From NCBI RefSeq assembly GCF_003584125.1, contig NZ_QXFL01000001.1:248001-312000 (forward strand): 64,000 nt of DNA, written 5' to 3'. The DNA is from Aurantiacibacter zhengii (lineage in GTDB: Bacteria > Pseudomonadota > Alphaproteobacteria > Sphingomonadales > Sphingomonadaceae). Positions 1-9,388 of this stretch are shown piece by piece. The position numbers and the translations under genes were made by a program. The first letter of the stretch is position 1; each line of letters starts with the position of its first letter. The notes under the pieces were generated by a model that was not told where the DNA came from, ran no database searches, and saw nothing but the letters and a program-made list of their open reading frames with translations.

Positions 1-986
<986 letters not shown>

Positions 987-1086
987 TTAGCACTGCAACA
1001 CGCGTTAATGCCTTGAACCGGGGTGTCTTAGCCCCATAACACGATACAGGGCCACAAACCCCGAGATCTCAGGAAGGGAACAGACA

Positions 1087-1638
1087 ATGGCTGCCAAGAA
1101 ACCCGCCACCGCCACGACGACGCCCGTCGTAGAAACCACCACGACCGATACAGTGGGTACAACCACCGCGGATACCACCAAGACAGCTTCGCCGCACACC
1201 ACCGAAGCCAAGTCGCGCTTCAACGCTGCGCTTGACGAAGCGAAGGCCGGTGCCGCCGCTCTTGGCGACGAAGCCAAGCTGCGCGCGAGCGAGTATCGCA
1301 ACAAGGCCAAGACCAGCGGTGACAACTGGTCGTCCGACGCGAAGGTGAAGTCGCGCGATCTTGCCAACGACGGCAAGCGTAAGGCCAGCGAAGCGCTGAC
1401 CGGCCTGTCCCGCGTGATCGACGAAAACGCCGCCACGCTGGATGAAAAGGTTGGCCCGAAATATGGCGACTATGCGCGCTCGGCATCGAAGTCGCTGCAG
1501 GACAACGCCCGCAAGCTGGACGAGAAGAGCCTGGACGAACTGGCGGACGAATCGCGTGAAGCGATCCGCCGCAGCCCGGCGACCGCCGTGGGCCTTGCCG
1601 CCCTCGTCGGCTTCTTCTTTGCCCGCCTGTTCCGCTAA
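1087..1638 (+). CDS. Small Thr/Ala/Lys-rich protein with C-terminal membrane anchor (DUF883/YqjD-like)
   Basis: A 183-residue protein. The first ~35 residues are a low-complexity Ala/Thr tract. Residues ~40-160 are charged and predicted helical, rich in Ala, Lys, Asp and Glu, with no catalytic motif. The last ~20 residues form a hydrophobic segment (TAVGLAALVGFFFARLF) preceded by charged residues. That is the architecture of ElaB/YqjD-type tail-anchored proteins (DUF883), which in E. coli sit in the inner membrane and bind ribosomes in stationary phase. The start is set by a strong AGGAAGGG just upstream. It is first of four co-directional small genes. Family membership is inferred from architecture only. 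Confidence 0.7.
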   Translation: MAAKKPATATTTPVVETTTTDTVGTTTADTTKTASPHTTEAKSRFNAALDEAKAGAAALGDEAKLRASEYRNKAKTSGDNWSSDAKVKSRDLANDGKRKASEALTGLSRVIDENAATLDEKVGPKYGDYARSASKSLQDNARKLDEKSLDELADESREAIRRSPATAVGLAALVGFFFARLFR

Positions 1639-1644
1639 GTCGCG

Positions 1645-2106
1645 GTGCAAGCCAGGGACGAAAACATCGGCGCTGAGCCGCTGCATGCCAGTGGCGAACC
1701 GCTGAGCCACGAATACCCGCAGGATGACCCGGCGCCAGGCGCAGGGCAGACTGCGGGTACACGCTCACTTGCAGACGATCTGGAAGCGCTCGTCGAAGAT
1801 GCGCGCATCTATGTCGATGCGGAGCTGTCCTACCAGAAGACCCGCGCCGGTTTCGTAGCCGACAGGCTGAAAAAGACCGTCGCGTTCGGCGCGGTTGCGG
1901 CTTTCCTCGCCGTGCTGGCGCTGATCGGCCTCACAGTGGGCCTCATCATTGCCCTCACCCCGCTGATAACCGCATGGGGCGCTACAGCCGTAGTGGTCCT
2001 CGGCATCCTGCTGATTGCTTACCTGCTGGTACGCAAGGCAGCTGCCGCGTGGAATTCCATGATGGGCGCAATGAAAGAGAACGAGGATCCGGCAGATCAT
2101 GGCTGA
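1645..2106 (+). CDS. Phage holin family / YqjE-like membrane protein
   Basis: A 153-residue protein starting at a GTG only 6 nt after the previous stop. After a polar N-terminus (to ~residue 40) comes a short helix (LEALVEDARIYVDAELSY) and then two closely spaced transmembrane segments, around residues 73-97 and 102-125. This matches the widespread 'phage holin family' (Holin-X/YqjE) of small membrane proteins, which are chromosomal and generally not phage lysis genes. Its 3' end overlaps the next gene by 8 nt, implying translational coupling. In E. coli yqjE follows yqjD in the same order, which supports calling this cluster yqjDE-like. Function is not established. Confidence 0.7.
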   Translation: MQARDENIGAEPLHASGEPLSHEYPQDDPAPGAGQTAGTRSLADDLEALVEDARIYVDAELSYQKTRAGFVADRLKKTVAFGAVAAFLAVLALIGLTVGLIIALTPLITAWGATAVVVLGILLIAYLLVRKAAAAWNSMMGAMKENEDPADHG

Positions 2107-2464
2107 CCTTCAACACCAGTTGCGCGAAGACCGCGCCCTGCGAAATGCTGCAAAGCGCCTGGTAAAAGCCGATCTCGGCTTCCTGAAGGGCGACATGGCC
2201 GACAAGGGCCTTGGCAGCCGCATTGCGGGCCGTGCGAAGGAAGGCGCTGCCGGCATTGCCGAGAACACCGCCGAATATGCCGACGAGAACCGCGTCAAGG
2301 TTGGCGCCGGCCTAGCTATCGGAATTGCCGCGTTCCTCGGCTGGATTTTCCGCGATCGGCTGTCAGACGCTGTCTACGGTCTGTTCCATGAAAAGGGTCT
2401 CTTCGAAAAGGCCGCTGATAAAGCGGAACAATTGGCCGAAGACGCCCGTTCTTTCATAGATTGA
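2099..2464 (+). CDS. Small membrane-anchored hypothetical protein, third gene of yqjDE-like cluster
   Basis: A 121-residue protein overlapping the upstream gene by 8 nt. Residues 1-60 are charged and helical. A hydrophobic stretch at about residues 67-83 (VGAGLAIGIAAFLGWIF) is followed by an amphipathic C-terminal helix ending AEDARSFID. The Gly-rich membrane segment preceded by ADENRVK resembles the C-terminal anchor of DUF883 proteins, but here it is internal. No catalytic motif is visible. Overlap and common direction indicate an operon with its neighbours. I do not recognise a named family with certainty. Confidence 0.65.
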   Translation: MADLQHQLREDRALRNAAKRLVKADLGFLKGDMADKGLGSRIAGRAKEGAAGIAENTAEYADENRVKVGAGLAIGIAAFLGWIFRDRLSDAVYGLFHEKGLFEKAADKAEQLAEDARSFID

Positions 2465-2489
2465 ACCAAATATTTCCGGAGAACCCGAC

Positions 2490-2981
2490 ATGAACGACCC
2501 GAAACGCGCCGAAATCAAGGCTCGCATCGCTGCCGCACAGGCACGCGAACAGGAAAAGGCCGAGCAATCGACCACGCAGAGAGTGGCCACGAAGGCTTCC
2601 GAGGCAGGTGACGCTTTCACCGGCTTCGTGAAGGAACACCCGATTGCCGCGACCGCTGGTGGCCTCGTGCTCGGCATCGTGGTCGCTGGCATGTTCAAGC
2701 GCCCGCGCGAAGCAGCGGTACGCGGTGGTACCAAGGCCGTTGGCCTGGCCGCCATCGGTGCTGAAATCGCTTCCGCATTCGCCAGCGAACTGCTGGATGA
2801 CGCGAAAGACGTCGGCCGTTCGGGCGCGCGGCGCGCAGAAGATGCCGGTGATGCCATCGGTGACCGCGCACGGTCGATCCGCCGCAATGCCAACTATCAG
2901 GCCGACCGCGCCAGCGATGCCGTGCGTATCGCCGGTCGCGAAACGGGCAAGCGCATCGCTCGCGCCTTCAGCCGCCACTAA
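2490..2981 (+). CDS. Membrane-anchored helical hypothetical protein (DUF883-like anchor)
   Basis: A 163-residue protein, last of the four-gene cluster, 25 nt after the previous stop with a GGAGAA ribosome-binding site. The N-terminal ~45 residues are highly charged. The segment FVKEHPIAATAGGLVLGI around residues 51-68 closely resembles the 'E-x-P-...-G-x-x-x-G' membrane anchor of DUF883/ElaB proteins. The remaining ~90 residues are Ala/Arg/Asp-rich and probably helical, ending with a basic tail. A rho-independent terminator follows at 3010-3058, marking the end of the operon. A structural or ribosome/nucleoid-tethering role is possible but is inference only. Confidence 0.65.
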   Translation: MNDPKRAEIKARIAAAQAREQEKAEQSTTQRVATKASEAGDAFTGFVKEHPIAATAGGLVLGIVVAGMFKRPREAAVRGGTKAVGLAAIGAEIASAFASELLDDAKDVGRSGARRAEDAGDAIGDRARSIRRNANYQADRASDAVRIAGRETGKRIARAFSRH

Positions 2982-3009
2982 TCCCGGCCGAAGGCTGAAA
3001 CAGGGATAC

Positions 3010-3058
3010 AAGTCCCCTTGCGCTCTGGTGCCTATCGCCTAGAGCCAAGGGGACTTTT
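3010..3058 (+). terminator. Rho-independent terminator after the membrane-protein cluster
   Basis: The arm AAGTCCCCTTG (3010-3020) pairs with CAAGGGGACTT (from about 3046) across a loop of about 25 nt, and a short T-rich run follows. It lies 28 nt after the stop of the 163-residue protein and upstream of the DUF4170 gene. Confidence 0.75.
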
Positions 3059-3087
3059 ACTTTCAACAGCAACGAAAGGCGCGGCCA

Positions 3088-3327
3088 ATGTCCGAAGAGC
3101 ACGAACAGCAGCTTCTCCATATGGTGATAGGAGGCCGCGTGGTCGATCCGCGCGGGGCAGAATTCCAGGACCTGAAAGATATTCACGTGGTCGGTTTCTT
3201 CCCCGATTTCGAAAGCGCGGAAGAAGCCTGGCGCGGCTGGGCGCAGCGCACCGTGGATGATGCGGAGATGAAATACGTGATCGTCCATCTGCACAAGCTG
3301 CTGGAGCCCGACTTGCCCGGCAAGTGA
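3088..3327 (+). CDS. DUF4170 domain-containing protein
   Basis: A 79-residue cytoplasmic protein without signal peptide. It shows features of the DUF4170 family, small alphaproteobacterial proteins of this length: an initial LLHMVIGGRV strand, the HVVGFFPDF segment, an EEAWRGWAQRTVDDAE helix and a final YVIVHLHKLLEP strand. No biochemical function is known for the family. It is flanked by terminators on both sides (3010-3058 and 3341-3367), so it is probably transcribed as a single gene. It is convergent with greA. Confidence 0.8.
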   Translation: MSEEHEQQLLHMVIGGRVVDPRGAEFQDLKDIHVVGFFPDFESAEEAWRGWAQRTVDDAEMKYVIVHLHKLLEPDLPGK

Positions 3328-3340
3328 TCGGCCCCAACAA

Positions 3341-3367
3341 AAAAGCCCCGCATCATGCGGGGCTTTT
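3341..3367. terminator. Bidirectional rho-independent terminator between DUF4170 gene and greA
   Basis: AAAAGCCCCGCAT-CATGCGGGGCTTTT is a near-perfect palindrome with A-runs on the left and T-runs on the right. It can therefore terminate both the plus-strand DUF4170 transcript and the minus-strand greA transcript. Confidence 0.9.
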
Positions 3368-3390
3368 CGTATCCGACGTCGTATCGCGGC

Positions 3391-3858
3391 TTACTTGAAC
3401 TCGATCTTGTCGATCAGGTAGAACTTTTCGCCGCTGGGCACGGTCACTTCCACCTCGTCGCCCACGCTCTTTCCGATGATGGCGCGTGCCAGCGGGCTTT
3501 CGTATGAGACGCGGCCACGCTTGGCATCGCTCTCTGCCTGGCCCACGATCTGGTACGTCAGCGGCTTGTCATCCTCGTCCAGCAGGGTGACGGTGGCGCC
3601 GAACACCACCTTGTCACCCGACAGCGTGGCGGGATCGATGATCTGGGCGCGGCTGGTCTTGTCCTCGAGATCTGCAATCTGCGCCTCGACCTGGCCCTGG
3701 CGTTCCTTCGCCGCGTGATATTCGGCGTTTTCCGAAAGGTCGCCATGCGCGCGCGCTTCCTCGATCGCGTCCACGATCCGGGGGCGCTCTTCGCGCAATG
3801 CCTTCAGGTCCGCGGTCAGCTTCTCGTAGCCTTCCGCCAGCATCGGCACTTTCTGCAT
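3391..3858 (-). CDS. greA: Transcription elongation factor GreA
   Basis: A 155-residue protein of normal GreA length. GreA rescues backtracked RNA polymerase by stimulating cleavage of the nascent RNA 3' end through the secondary channel. The N-terminal coiled coil (residues ~1-75) carries the tip motif with acidic residues in [15 protein letters not shown], and the C-terminal FKBP-like domain ends in the typical [10 protein letters not shown] ... [13 protein letters not shown]. It lies downstream of carB on the same strand (113 nt gap), an arrangement common in alphaproteobacteria. The bidirectional terminator at 3341-3367 follows. Confidence 0.97.
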   Translation of the reverse strand: MQKVPMLAEGYEKLTADLKALREERPRIVDAIEEARAHGDLSENAEYHAAKERQGQVEAQIADLEDKTSRAQIIDPATLSGDKVVFGATVTLLDEDDKPLTYQIVGQAESDAKRGRVSYESPLARAIIGKSVGDEVEVTVPSGEKFYLIDKIEFK

Positions 3859-3971
3859 CGTATTCCCTGCTTTCCTGTCTCGCCGATTTGGGCGCTCCCG
3901 TCAAAACGGCCCTGCCCCGCCCCTTGGGGCGGCTGCAAAGGCCGGAATGCGGGAGAATGAGTGTCTAGTCG

Positions 3972-6900
3972 CTACCCATAATAGTCCTGCAGCGAACGCA
4001 CTTCAAGTTCGTCTGCATTTACCGACACGATCGCGTTCGCAGCGGCAGCCGATGCGGCGGCAGTGGTGTAGTAGGGCACCTTCATTTCCAGCGCCGATGC
4101 GCGAATGGACTGGCTGTCCTTGTGGCTCTGCCAGCCCTCGGTGGTGTTGAACACCAGCGCCACTTCGCCGTCGCTCAGCTTGTCCACGATATGCGGGCGG
4201 CCCTCTGCCACCTTGTTGACGCGTTCGACGGGCAGGCCCTGTTCCTTCAGGTAGCTGGCGGTTCCGCCGGTCGCGATCACCTTGAAGCCGAAATCGACCA
4301 GTTGCTGCACGGGGCCGACGATGCTCGCCTTGTCGCTGTCCTTCACGGAAACGAACACCGTGCCCTCGGTCGGCAGCACGCTGCCCTCTGCAATCTGCGA
4401 CTTGGCGTAGGCGGTGGCGAAATCGCGGTCGATGCCCATCACTTCGCCGGTGGACTTCATTTCCGGGGTGAGGACCGGGTCCGATCCGGGGAAGCGGGCG
4501 AAGGGGAACACGGCTTCCTTCACGGCCACGTAATCAAGGTCGCGCTTGATCTTCGGCAGGTCGGCCAGCATCTCGCCGGCCATTACACGGGCGGCGATCT
4601 TGGCGATCTGCGATCCGCTGGCCTTGGCGACGAAGGGCACGGTGCGACTGGCGCGCGGGTTCACCTCGATCAGGTAGACCTCGCCGTCCTTCACCGCGAA
4701 CTGCACGTTCATCAGGCCGCGCACCTGCAAGGCGCGGGCGAGCGCATCGGCCTGGCGTTCCATCTCGTCGATAATGTCCTGCGGCAGGCTGTAGGGCGGC
4801 AGGGAGCAGGCACTGTCGCCCGAGTGGACGCCCGCTTCCTCGATGTGCTGCATGACGCCCGCGATCACCACGTCGTCGCCATCGCACAGGGCGTCGACAT
4901 CGCATTCCACGGCATCGCGCAGGTACTGGTCGACCAGCACGGGGCTGTCGCCGGACACTTCGACGGCGGTGTTGATGTAGTTGATGAGCTGCGCATCGCC
5001 ATCCACGATTTCCATCGCGCGGCCGCCCAACACGTAGCTGGGGCGCAGCAGCACGGGGTATCCGATGCGGTGCGCCACGGCGAGCGCCTCCTGCTCCGAA
5101 TAGGCAATGCCGTTCTCGGGCTGCTTCAGCTTCAGCTTGTTGACGAGGCGCGCGAAGCGTTCGCGGTCTTCGGCAAGGTCGATGGCATCGGGGCTAGTGC
5201 CCAGGATCGGGATGCCTGCCTTCTCCAGCGCGCTGGCCAGCTTCAGCGGGGTCTGCCCGCCGAACTGCACGATCACGCCTTTCAGCGTGCCCTTGGAATG
5301 CTCGACGCGCAGGATTTCCAGCACGTCTTCAGCCGTCAGCGGCTCGAAATAGAGGCGGTCGGACGTATCGTAGTCGGTCGAAACCGTCTCCGGGTTGCAG
5401 TTGACCATGATGGTCTCGTAACCCGCTTCGGAGAGCGCGAAGCAGGCGTGAACGCAGCAATAGTCGAACTCGATACCCTGCCCGATCCGGTTCGGCCCGC
5501 CGCCCAGGATAACGATTTTCTCGCGATCGCTGGGCCAGGCCTCGTTTTCAGGCTCACCGAACGACGGCGCTTCGTAGGTCGAGTACATGTACGGCGTGAT
5601 CGCCTCGAACTCGGCGGCGCAGCTGTCGATGCGCTTGAACACCGGCAGCACGCCCAGCTTCTGGCGCAGCTTGCGCACCTCGTCCTCGCTGGTGGCACCG
5701 GCCATGGCGCGCAGCGCGTCGTGCAGCAGGCCCGAACGCTTGGCCTGCGTTTCCCCCAGGCCACCCGCCACACCAACGGAGCGCACGGCCAGCGTCGCCA
5801 ACCGCTTGTCGGAAAAGCCCATGGCTTTCAGGCGGCGCAGTTCGGCAGCATTGTTGGGCAGGCCCTCTGCCCCGATCATCTTCTCTTCGTAGATGATCTC
5901 CTCGATATGGCGTAGGAACCACGGATCGTAGAAGGTGATCGCCTGCACCTCTTCCACGGTGAAGCCTTCGCGGAAGGCCTGCGCGATGTGGAGGATGCGG
6001 TCGGGCGTCGCCTGGCTGAGCGCGGCGGTAATCACGTCGCGGCTTTTGCCTTCCAGTTCCACCACGCGGTTGAACCCGTCCAGCCCGGTTTCCAGGCCGC
6101 GCAACGCCTTCTGCATCGATTCCTTGAAGTTGCGGCCGATGGCCATGACTTCGCCGACGGACTTCATCGCGGTGGAAAGGTGGTTGTCCGCACCCTTGAA
6201 CTTCTCGAACGCAAAGCGCGGGATCTTGGTGACGACGTAGTCGATCGTCGGCTCGAAACTGGCGGGCGTTGCGCCGGTGATTTCGTTGGTGATCTCGTCC
6301 AGCGTGTAGCCCACGGCCAGCTTCGCCGCGACGCGGGCGATGGGAAAGCCGGTCGCCTTGGATGCCAGCGCGGATGAGCGCGAGACACGCGGGTTCATCT
6401 CGATCACGATCAGGCGGCCATCAGCGGGATTGACTGCGAACTGTACGTTCGAACCCCCTGTTTCCACGCCGATTTCGCGCAGCACATTGATGCTGGCGTT
6501 GCGCATGATCTGGTATTCCTTGTCCGTCAGCGTCAGGGCTGGCGCGACGGTGATGGAATCGCCCGTGTGGACCCCCATCGGGTCGACGTTCTCGATGGAG
6601 CAGACGATGATGCAGTTGTCGTTCCTGTCGCGGACGACCTCCATCTCGTATTCTTTCCAGCCGAGCAGGCTTTCCTCGATCAGCACCTCTGTCGTGGGAC
6701 TGGCGTCGAGGCCGCTTTTCACGATCCGCTCGAACTCCGCCTTGTTGTAAGCCACGCCGCCGCCGGTGCCGCCCATCGTGAAGCTGGGACGGATGATGGA
6801 TGGCAGGCCGGTGCGCTCCAGCACCTCGTATGCCTCGGCCAGCGTGTGCGCCACGCCGCTGCGTGCGCTCTCGAGGCCGATCTTGTCCATCGCCTCGCGG

Positions 6901-7295
6901 AAGCGCTGGCGGTTCTCGGCCTTGTCGATGGCATCCGCCCTCGCCCCAATCATCTCCACGCCGTGCTGCTTGAGGACGCCCATCTCCTCCAGCTTCAGCG
7001 CGCAGTTCAGTGCCGTCTGCCCGCCCATCGTGGGCAGCACCGCATCGGGCTTTTCCTTGGAGATGATCTTGGCGACGATTTCCGGCGTGATCGGCTCGAT
7101 ATAGGTCGCGTCGGCAAATTCCGGGTCGGTCATGATGGTGGCTGGATTGGAATTGACCAGGATGACGCGGTAGCCGTCCTCCTTCAGCGCCTTGATCGCC
7201 TGGGTGCCGGAATAGTCGAACTCGCAGGCCTGCCCGATGATGATCGGACCAGCGCCAATGACGAGGATGGAGGAGATGTCAGTGCGTTTGGGCAT
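3972..7295 (-). CDS. carB: Carbamoyl-phosphate synthase large subunit
   Basis: A 1107-residue protein, full length. It makes carbamoyl phosphate for pyrimidine and arginine synthesis from ammonia (delivered by CarA), bicarbonate and two ATP. Two homologous ATP-grasp halves are visible, each opening with a glycine-rich loop ([20 protein letters not shown] near the N-terminus and [19 protein letters not shown] near residue 590). The C-terminal MGS-type allosteric domain contains SVKDSDK and ATGGTASYL. The ATG shares one base with the stop of the 75-residue gene upstream (TAATG), so carB translation is probably coupled to that small gene and not directly to carA. Confidence 0.98.
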   Translation of the reverse strand: MPKRTDISSILVIGAGPIIIGQACEFDYSGTQAIKALKEDGYRVILVNSNPATIMTDPEFADATYIEPITPEIVAKIISKEKPDAVLPTMGGQTALNCALKLEEMGVLKQHGVEMIGARADAIDKAENRQRFREAMDKIGLESARSGVAHTLAEAYEVLERTGLPSIIRPSFTMGGTGGGVAYNKAEFERIVKSGLDASPTTEVLIEESLLGWKEYEMEVVRDRNDNCIIVCSIENVDPMGVHTGDSITVAPALTLTDKEYQIMRNASINVLREIGVETGGSNVQFAVNPADGRLIVIEMNPRVSRSSALASKATGFPIARVAAKLAVGYTLDEITNEITGATPASFEPTIDYVVTKIPRFAFEKFKGADNHLSTAMKSVGEVMAIGRNFKESMQKALRGLETGLDGFNRVVELEGKSRDVITAALSQATPDRILHIAQAFREGFTVEEVQAITFYDPWFLRHIEEIIYEEKMIGAEGLPNNAAELRRLKAMGFSDKRLATLAVRSVGVAGGLGETQAKRSGLLHDALRAMAGATSEDEVRKLRQKLGVLPVFKRIDSCAAEFEAITPYMYSTYEAPSFGEPENEAWPSDREKIVILGGGPNRIGQGIEFDYCCVHACFALSEAGYETIMVNCNPETVSTDYDTSDRLYFEPLTAEDVLEILRVEHSKGTLKGVIVQFGGQTPLKLASALEKAGIPILGTSPDAIDLAEDRERFARLVNKLKLKQPENGIAYSEQEALAVAHRIGYPVLLRPSYVLGGRAMEIVDGDAQLINYINTAVEVSGDSPVLVDQYLRDAVECDVDALCDGDDVVIAGVMQHIEEAGVHSGDSACSLPPYSLPQDIIDEMERQADALARALQVRGLMNVQFAVKDGEVYLIEVNPRASRTVPFVAKASGSQIAKIAARVMAGEMLADLPKIKRDLDYVAVKEAVFPFARFPGSDPVLTPEMKSTGEVMGIDRDFATAYAKSQIAEGSVLPTEGTVFVSVKDSDKASIVGPVQQLVDFGFKVIATGGTASYLKEQGLPVERVNKVAEGRPHIVDKLSDGEVALVFNTTEGWQSHKDSQSIRASALEMKVPYYTTAAASAAAANAIVSVNADELEVRSLQDYYG

Positions 7296-7522
7296 TAGAA
7301 GTGCTTGCCACCTTCGCTTACAAGTTGATCATACGCCGATTTCGAGAGGCGTAGACTTTGGGAAACTTTCCCAGGAATAGCTCGTGTTTTCGAGCCGTAG
7401 GTATCGATCTGAATAAACTTCTCGCCAGTCTCGTCCTCGACCAAGCTAATCGTAGCGTCGACTTCGGAGTGCTTAGAGTTGCGATCCAAGTCTTTGCGTT
7501 CAAATTCTCGAACTACAGCCAT
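7295..7522 (-). CDS. Conserved small protein of unknown function inserted between carA and carB
   Basis: A 75-residue protein starting [13 protein letters not shown], with a compact core containing [22 protein letters not shown] and [12 protein letters not shown] recognise this as a recurring type of ~75-residue conserved bacterial protein with an 'EVDAT...QIDTYGS...PGKxSQS' pattern, but no function is known to me. The start is firm: an AGGAG overlaps the carA stop 8 nt upstream of the ATG. It ends in TAATG, overlapping the carB start by one base. GC over 7321-7500 is 88 of 180 bases (49%), clearly below the flanking car genes, which suggests later acquisition. Confidence 0.8.
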   Translation of the reverse strand: MAVVREFERKDLDRNSKHSEVDATISLVEDETGEKFIQIDTYGSKTRAIPGKVSQSLRLSKSAYDQLVSEGGKHF

Positions 7523-7532
7523 TCCAAATCTC

Positions 7533-8711
7533 CTAGCCCAACATCCCCACAAACTTCTCGAACAGGTAGAAGCTGTCCTGCGGTCCTGGCGATGCCTCGG
7601 GGTGGTACTGCACCCCGAACGCCTTCTTGCCGCTGATCGCGATGCCGCAGTTGCTGCCGTCGAACAGCGAGACGTGCGTCTGCTCCACGCCTGCGGGCAG
7701 GGTGTCGCCATCCACCGCAAAGCCGTGGTTCATCGAGGTGATTTCGACGAGGTCGCGGGTTTCGCCCCAGCTTTCGCCCACGCGCTGAACCGGGTGGTTC
7801 GCGCCGCGGTGGCCCTGGTGCATCTTCACCGTCTTCGCGCCCGCTGCCAGCGCCAGCATCTGGTGGCCGAGGCATATGCCGAACAGCGGCATGTCCGCAT
7901 CCAGCAGCGCCTTGATTACCGGCACCGCGTATTCGCCCGTCGCCGCCGGGTCGCCGGGGCCGTTGGAGAGAAACACGCCGTCTGGCTTCAGCGCCGTGAT
8001 GTCTTCCAGCGAAGTCCTCGCCGGAACCACCGTGACCCGCGCGCCCGCTTTCACGAGGTTACGGAAGATGTTGTCCTTGCTGCCATAGTCGATGGCAACG
8101 ACATGCGGCTTCGCGTCCCGGGATGCGCGGCCATAGCCGTGGCCCAGCCGCCAGTAGCCGCCTTCCCAGTCCTCCTGGTGCTCGCGAGAAACGCGCTGGG
8201 CGAGGTCCATGCCCTCCAGCCCCGGCCATTCCTGCGCGCGCTGCAGCAGGGCGTCGATATCGAAATTGCCCTTCGGATCGTGCGCGATCACCGCATTGGG
8301 CGCGCCCGACAGGCGGATGCGGCGGGTCAGCGCGCGGGTGTCGACGCCGGCAAGGCCGATTTTGCCCATCTTCGCCATCCATTCCACGAACTCGCCTTCG
8401 GAGCGGAAGTTGGACTGGCGCGTCACTTCCTCGCGCACGATGCAGCCGACCGCGCCCTCGACGCGGCTTTCGTAATCCTCGTCATTCGTGCCGACGTTGC
8501 CGATGTGGGGGAAAGTAAAGTTGACGATCTGGGCCGCGTAGCTCGGGTCCGTCATCACTTCCTGGTAGCCCGTCATCGCGGTGTTGAAGCAGACTTCGCC
8601 CACCGCGCTGCCGGTGGCGCCGAAACCCTTGCCCCACACGATGGTGCCGTCGGCAAGAACAAGAACACCCGTTGCTCCCTTGGGCGCAGACGAAGAGGCG
8701 AGAAAGGCCAT
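7533..8711 (-). CDS. carA: Carbamoyl-phosphate synthase small (glutaminase) subunit
   Basis: A 392-residue class I glutamine amidotransferase that hydrolyses glutamine and channels ammonia to CarB. The N-terminal half shows the CarA-specific GYQEVMTDPSYAAQIV segment. The C-terminal amidotransferase domain has the nucleophile motif FGICLGHQ (Cys) and the catalytic His-Glu in VQYHPEASPGP. The start at 8711 (MAFLASSS) is preferred over an in-frame ATG at 8789 because GGGAG lies just upstream and family length fits. It is first in a carA-small gene-carB-greA run and divergent from the yqeY-dnaG-rpoD group. Confidence 0.97.
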   Translation of the reverse strand: MAFLASSSAPKGATGVLVLADGTIVWGKGFGATGSAVGEVCFNTAMTGYQEVMTDPSYAAQIVNFTFPHIGNVGTNDEDYESRVEGAVGCIVREEVTRQSNFRSEGEFVEWMAKMGKIGLAGVDTRALTRRIRLSGAPNAVIAHDPKGNFDIDALLQRAQEWPGLEGMDLAQRVSREHQEDWEGGYWRLGHGYGRASRDAKPHVVAIDYGSKDNIFRNLVKAGARVTVVPARTSLEDITALKPDGVFLSNGPGDPAATGEYAVPVIKALLDADMPLFGICLGHQMLALAAGAKTVKMHQGHRGANHPVQRVGESWGETRDLVEITSMNHGFAVDGDTLPAGVEQTHVSLFDGSNCGIAISGKKAFGVQYHPEASPGPQDSFYLFEKFVGMLG

Positions 8712-8864
8712 GGGTGGCTCCCGTTGAATCAGTGGACCGACGATGTGTGCTAAGTCCCAGCCGCTAGAGGCCAGCCGGTCATGCGTCAAGCGCGAGGCTT
8801 GGCTTTATTTTTCCCGGCCCTACATGGGGCCTCGAAACTTCCATTCCCTGCACAAGAGAACATC

Positions 8865-9314
8865 ATGATCCGCGATACCATCAAGGCCGAAACCGTCACC
8901 GCCATGAAGGCCAAGGACAAGGAACGCACCGCCGCCCTTCGTCTGATCTCCGCCAAGATTAAGGACCGCGACATCGAGATGCGCGGCAAGGACGTTGCCG
9001 ATGATGACGCGCTGGTGATCGACGTGCTGCAGAAGATGGCCAAGCAGCGCCGCGAATCGATCCAGATGTACGAGGATGGCGGGCGCGAGGAGCTGGCAGC
9101 CCAGGAACGGGGCGAACTAACCGTGATCGAGGAATTCCTGCCCCAGCAGATGAGCGAGGCAGAGACCAAAGCCGCCATCGAGCAGATCAAGTCCGAGACC
9201 GGAGCCGAGGGCATGAAGGACATGGGCAAGGTGATGGGCGAACTGAAGGCCCGCCATGGCACCCAGCTCGACATGGGCCGGGCCAGCGGCTGGGTGAAGG
9301 AATCGCTCAGCTAG
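8865..9314 (+). CDS. GatB/YqeY domain-containing protein
   Basis: A 149-residue protein beginning MIRDTIKAETVTAMKAKDK, the typical YqeY N-terminal helix. It contains the family signature ERGELTVIEEFLPQQMS and a C-terminal GKVMGELKARHG...D segment that resembles the tRNA-binding tail of GatB. YqeY proteins are thought to act in tRNA-dependent amidation or a related process, but their function is not settled. The ATG at 8865 follows AGAGAA; an in-frame upstream ATG at 8781 would add 28 unconserved residues. It lies directly upstream of dnaG and rpoD, a common bacterial order in place of rpsU. Confidence 0.92.
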   Translation: MIRDTIKAETVTAMKAKDKERTAALRLISAKIKDRDIEMRGKDVADDDALVIDVLQKMAKQRRESIQMYEDGGREELAAQERGELTVIEEFLPQQMSEAETKAAIEQIKSETGAEGMKDMGKVMGELKARHGTQLDMGRASGWVKESLS

Positions 9315-9388
9315 GGTTTATCCCCCGCCCTCCACAGATTGTGTCTCGCCCCCTCGCGGCGAATCGCCCGCTTGGTTAGGATGCAGCC

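Noticed and set aside
1645-2106. Holin-like annotation as evidence of a prophage
   Set aside because: No endolysin, integrase or structural phage gene is nearby; this holin-named family is mostly chromosomal.
3913-3930. GC-rich palindrome between carB and greA (GCCCCTTGGGGC region)
   Set aside because: No T-run on the minus strand, and carB-greA is normally co-transcribed, so terminator status is not supported.
4122-5915. 597-codon plus-strand open frame
   Set aside because: It lies entirely antisense to carB, a clear full-length gene. Long antisense frames are expected in GC-rich coding DNA, and the translation has no recognisable domain.
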